DNA from: Dinoroseobacter shibae DFL 12 = DSM 16493
GTDB taxonomy: Bacteria > Pseudomonadota > Alphaproteobacteria > Rhodobacterales > Rhodobacteraceae
Direction of reading: 5' to 3'
Assembly (NCBI RefSeq): GCF_000018145.1
Contig: NC_009956.1
Span: forward strand, 1-64,000
Length of the DNA stretch: 64,000 nucleotides
Shown here: one piece after another, positions 62,250 through 64,000 of the stretch
Layout: every line of letters starts with the position of its first letter
Position numbering within the stretch: the stretch's first letter is position 1
Program-made: the position numbers and the translations under genes
The notes under the pieces: generated by a model
What the model was told of the DNA's origin: nothing
What the model saw: the letters and a program-made list of their open reading frames with translations, nothing else
The model's database searches: none

Positions 62250-63425
62250 ATGGCGAAACGCAAACGGCTCACCCCCGCGCAGCCCGGCTTTTTGGAAACC
62301 AAATCCGCAGGCGCCGACCCCGGCCCCGGCCTGACCCCCGGTTTCGCCGCGCAACAAACGCCCGTGGCCCATACGCCCCCCGCCCCGCCGCCCGCACCCC
62401 CCATCGCCCAGGTGGCCCGCGACAGCTCCGCCTCCGCGGCCCTGGCCGAGGTCTCGGCAGAGCTGGAAAGCGCTCGCGCCGAGGGCCGGCTGATCCAGGC
62501 CCTGCCCCTGCACTCCATTCGCCGCGATCACCTGGTGCGCGACCGGCTGCTGGTGGACCCCGACGAGATGATCGTGCTCAAGCAATCCCTGCGCAGCCGC
62601 GGCCAGCAGACCCCGATCGAGGTGGTCGATCTCGGCCCGGAGGCCGAGCCCCGCCGCTATGGGCTGATCTCCGGCTGGCGGCGCCTGACCGCCCTGGACG
62701 AGCTGCATGGCGGCACCGGCGAGGCCCGGTTCGGCACGGTCCAGGCGATCCTGCGCAGCCCCGAGACCGCCGAGGCCGCCTATACCGCCATGGTCGAGGA
62801 AAACGAGATCCGCGTTGCGCTGAGCCCCTATGAGCGCGCGCGCATCGTCGCGAAATCCGTCGAACAGGGGGTCTTTCCCAGCACGAAACAGGCGCTCCAG
62901 ACCCTGTTCGCCGCCGCGTCACGGGCCAAGCGATCCAAGATCGGGTCGTTTTTGCCCGTGGTCGCGGCGCTGGACGGGGTGCTGCGCCATCCCGCGGCCC
63001 TGACCGAACGGCTGGGCCTGCGGCTGTCGAAGCTGCTGGAGGACGATCCGGAGCTGGGCCGCGACTGGCGGGTGCGCCTGCGCAAGGCCGAGATCGAGGA
63101 TGAGCCCGCCGCCGAGATCGCCTGGCTGGAGGCCGCGGCGGCCGAGGCCGAAGCGGGCCCGGGGGCGTCGGCGCAACCCGCGTCGCCCCCTGAGACGGGC
63201 ACTCGGACAGCCCCCGCGGCGGCGCCGGACACACCGCCCGCCCCGCCTGCCCCGTCCGCGGCGAAACCGGCCACGCCCGCGCCGGAGGGTGCCCGGGAAA
63301 TCATCAAGGGCGTCTATCTCGAACAGGGCGGCGGCTTCATTCACCAGACCCTGACCCTGTCGGGGCCCAAGGTGGATGCGGCCTTCAAGGCCCGGCTGAT
63401 CGCCTGGCTCCAGGACCAGTCCTGA
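62250..63425 (+). CDS. parB: ParB partition protein, second module
   Basis: Centromere-binding protein of 391 residues. The ParB core is LPLHSIRRDHLVRDRLLVDPDEMIVLKQSLRSRGQQTPIEVVDLG, YGLISGWRRLTALDELHGG and VEENEIRVALSPYERARIVAKSVEQG; a helix-turn-helix part follows. A proline/alanine-rich linker leads to a C-terminal dimer domain (REIIKGVYLEQGGGFIHQTLTL). RBS CGGAGAGACATC. Confidence 0.92.
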   Translation: MAKRKRLTPAQPGFLETKSAGADPGPGLTPGFAAQQTPVAHTPPAPPPAPPIAQVARDSSASAALAEVSAELESARAEGRLIQALPLHSIRRDHLVRDRLLVDPDEMIVLKQSLRSRGQQTPIEVVDLGPEAEPRRYGLISGWRRLTALDELHGGTGEARFGTVQAILRSPETAEAAYTAMVEENEIRVALSPYERARIVAKSVEQGVFPSTKQALQTLFAAASRAKRSKIGSFLPVVAALDGVLRHPAALTERLGLRLSKLLEDDPELGRDWRVRLRKAEIEDEPAAEIAWLEAAAAEAEAGPGASAQPASPPETGTRTAPAAAPDTPPAPPAPSAAKPATPAPEGAREIIKGVYLEQGGGFIHQTLTLSGPKVDAAFKARLIAWLQDQS

Positions 63426-63439
63426 CACCCTGCCCGGGT

Positions 63440-63488
63440 GTTTCGCTGCGAAACATTCCAAAAATTGAATGTTTCGCATGCGAAACAA
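63440..63488. promoter_or_regulatory. Two parS-like palindromes downstream of parB
   Basis: TGTTTCGC-T-GCGAAACA at 63440-63456 and TGTTTCGCATGCGAAACA at 63471-63488 are perfect palindromes 31 bp apart. A half-site CGCTGCGAAACA lies at 63551-63562. The layout resembles chromosomal parS (TGTTTCACGTGAAACA). The rest of 63426-63833 is A/T-richer and holds no gene I can support. Confidence 0.75.
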
Positions 63489-63833
63489 ATCTCTAGAAGC
63501 CATTGAAAACAAACGATTTCGCAAAAAAATTTGTCGGCAGATTTTGCGTCCGCTGCGAAACATCGCCGAATTTGGCCCCGATTTCGCCCCGTTTGCCGCC
63601 CTGAGACGCCCGCCAGATCGGGCGCATCCCTCACCCCGGCGGTGGCCCCGCCTTCCCGGCTCGGCGCATTTTCGCAGATGCAGCATCTCCTGCCTTGTGC
63701 CGTAACGTCAGCATCCGTTAGAAGAAATCGAGAGAGAATAGGGCAATTGGTGAATTTGGCGGCAAAGTCGGGGGTGGGCTTGAGCCGCGATCCCACCGTC
63801 ACGTTTTATGCAGTATCCTGAGGGCGGGGTAGT

Positions 63834-64000
63834 GTGAATGGATTGGGTTGCAGCGTGCTGAACTTCGTCAAATCCCTGACATTGGGACAGAAGGCGATCA
63901 CCTTGCTGGTGGTGGACCTGGTGCTGATCCCGCTTGCCCTGATCGTCACCTTCGCCTTGCAGCCGATCCCGGTGTCGCCCGGCGAAACCATTGCGCTCAT
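63834..64000 (+). CDS. CapD/FlaA1-type polysaccharide biosynthesis protein, 5' fragment
   Basis: Partial gene cut by the window end. The best start is GTG 63834 behind GAGGGCGGGGTA; TTG 63843 and GTG 63855 are in frame. The product begins LNFVKSLTLGQKAITLLVVDLVLIPLALIVTFAL, the first cytoplasmic segment and membrane helix of nucleoside-diphosphate-sugar epimerase/dehydratases of the CapD/FlaA1 class. Roseobacter RepA plasmids often carry exopolysaccharide genes, which fits, but the fragment is short. Confidence 0.55.
   Translation, partial: MNGLGCSVLNFVKSLTLGQKAITLLVVDLVLIPLALIVTFALQPIPVSPGETIAL

Overview
The window looks like an extrachromosomal element (large plasmid or chromid) of a marine Rhodobacteraceae bacterium of the roseobacter type. 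The DNA is GC-rich with strong G/C third-position bias. The general stress response genes are of the alphaproteobacterial PhyR-NepR-EcfG type. The right end carries plasmid-type RepA/ParA/ParB genes and a DnaA_N-only protein of the kind seen on roseobacter plasmids. No rRNA, tRNA or CRISPR array was seen. Species and replicon identity cannot be settled from the sequence alone.

Layout, left to right. 0.2-6.4 kb: a family-5 ABC importer operon (binding protein, two permeases, two ATPases) ending in a hydantoin-racemase-like gene. 6.4-12.8 kb: a CIA30-domain protein, two HupE/UreJ-like membrane proteins, divergent katG/oxyR, and a LuxR-type regulator. 12.9-18.9 kb: a complete Mrp cation/proton antiporter operon with fused AB subunit. 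18.9-24.9 kb: a homogentisate cluster, with marR-hmgA-fahA facing a metallo-beta-lactamase-fold protein, a flavin monooxygenase and a DUF2783 protein across paired inverted repeats. 25.0-37.4 kb: a phenylacetate catabolon (paaJABCDE; paaI-K-R on the minus strand; a crotonase/HADH fusion; paaZ; paaX) with two near-identical PaaR-type operators.

37.5-41.7 kb: a secreted protein made of two repeats, then an operon that reads as glucosylglycerol synthesis (gpsA, HAD phosphatase, ggpS). 41.8-46.6 kb: the general stress response core (phospholipase-D-like protein, HWE-type kinase, ecfG, nepR, divergent phyR) with two overlapping, opposed GGAAC-N16/17-CGTT promoters. 46.7-53.3 kb: an orphan DUF4157 effector-like protein, dps, an acetolactate-synthase-like enzyme, glutamate dehydrogenase, a DUF1328 protein, a receiver-like protein and a Crp/Fnr regulator. 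Further EcfG-type promoters precede dps, the DUF1328 gene and a three-gene stress operon at 55.9-56.6 kb, so much of this stretch reads as one stress regulon.

53.4-63.5 kb holds two separate replication/partition modules. The first has a DnaA_N-only protein plus ParA/ParB, with three copies of a long palindrome in and beside the genes. The second has RepA, an origin with a DnaA box and 22-bp-phased iterons, ParA/ParB and parS-like palindromes. A scarred stretch, a DUF1612-type protein and a serine recombinase lie between them. The window ends inside a gene that starts like a CapD/FlaA1 polysaccharide enzyme.
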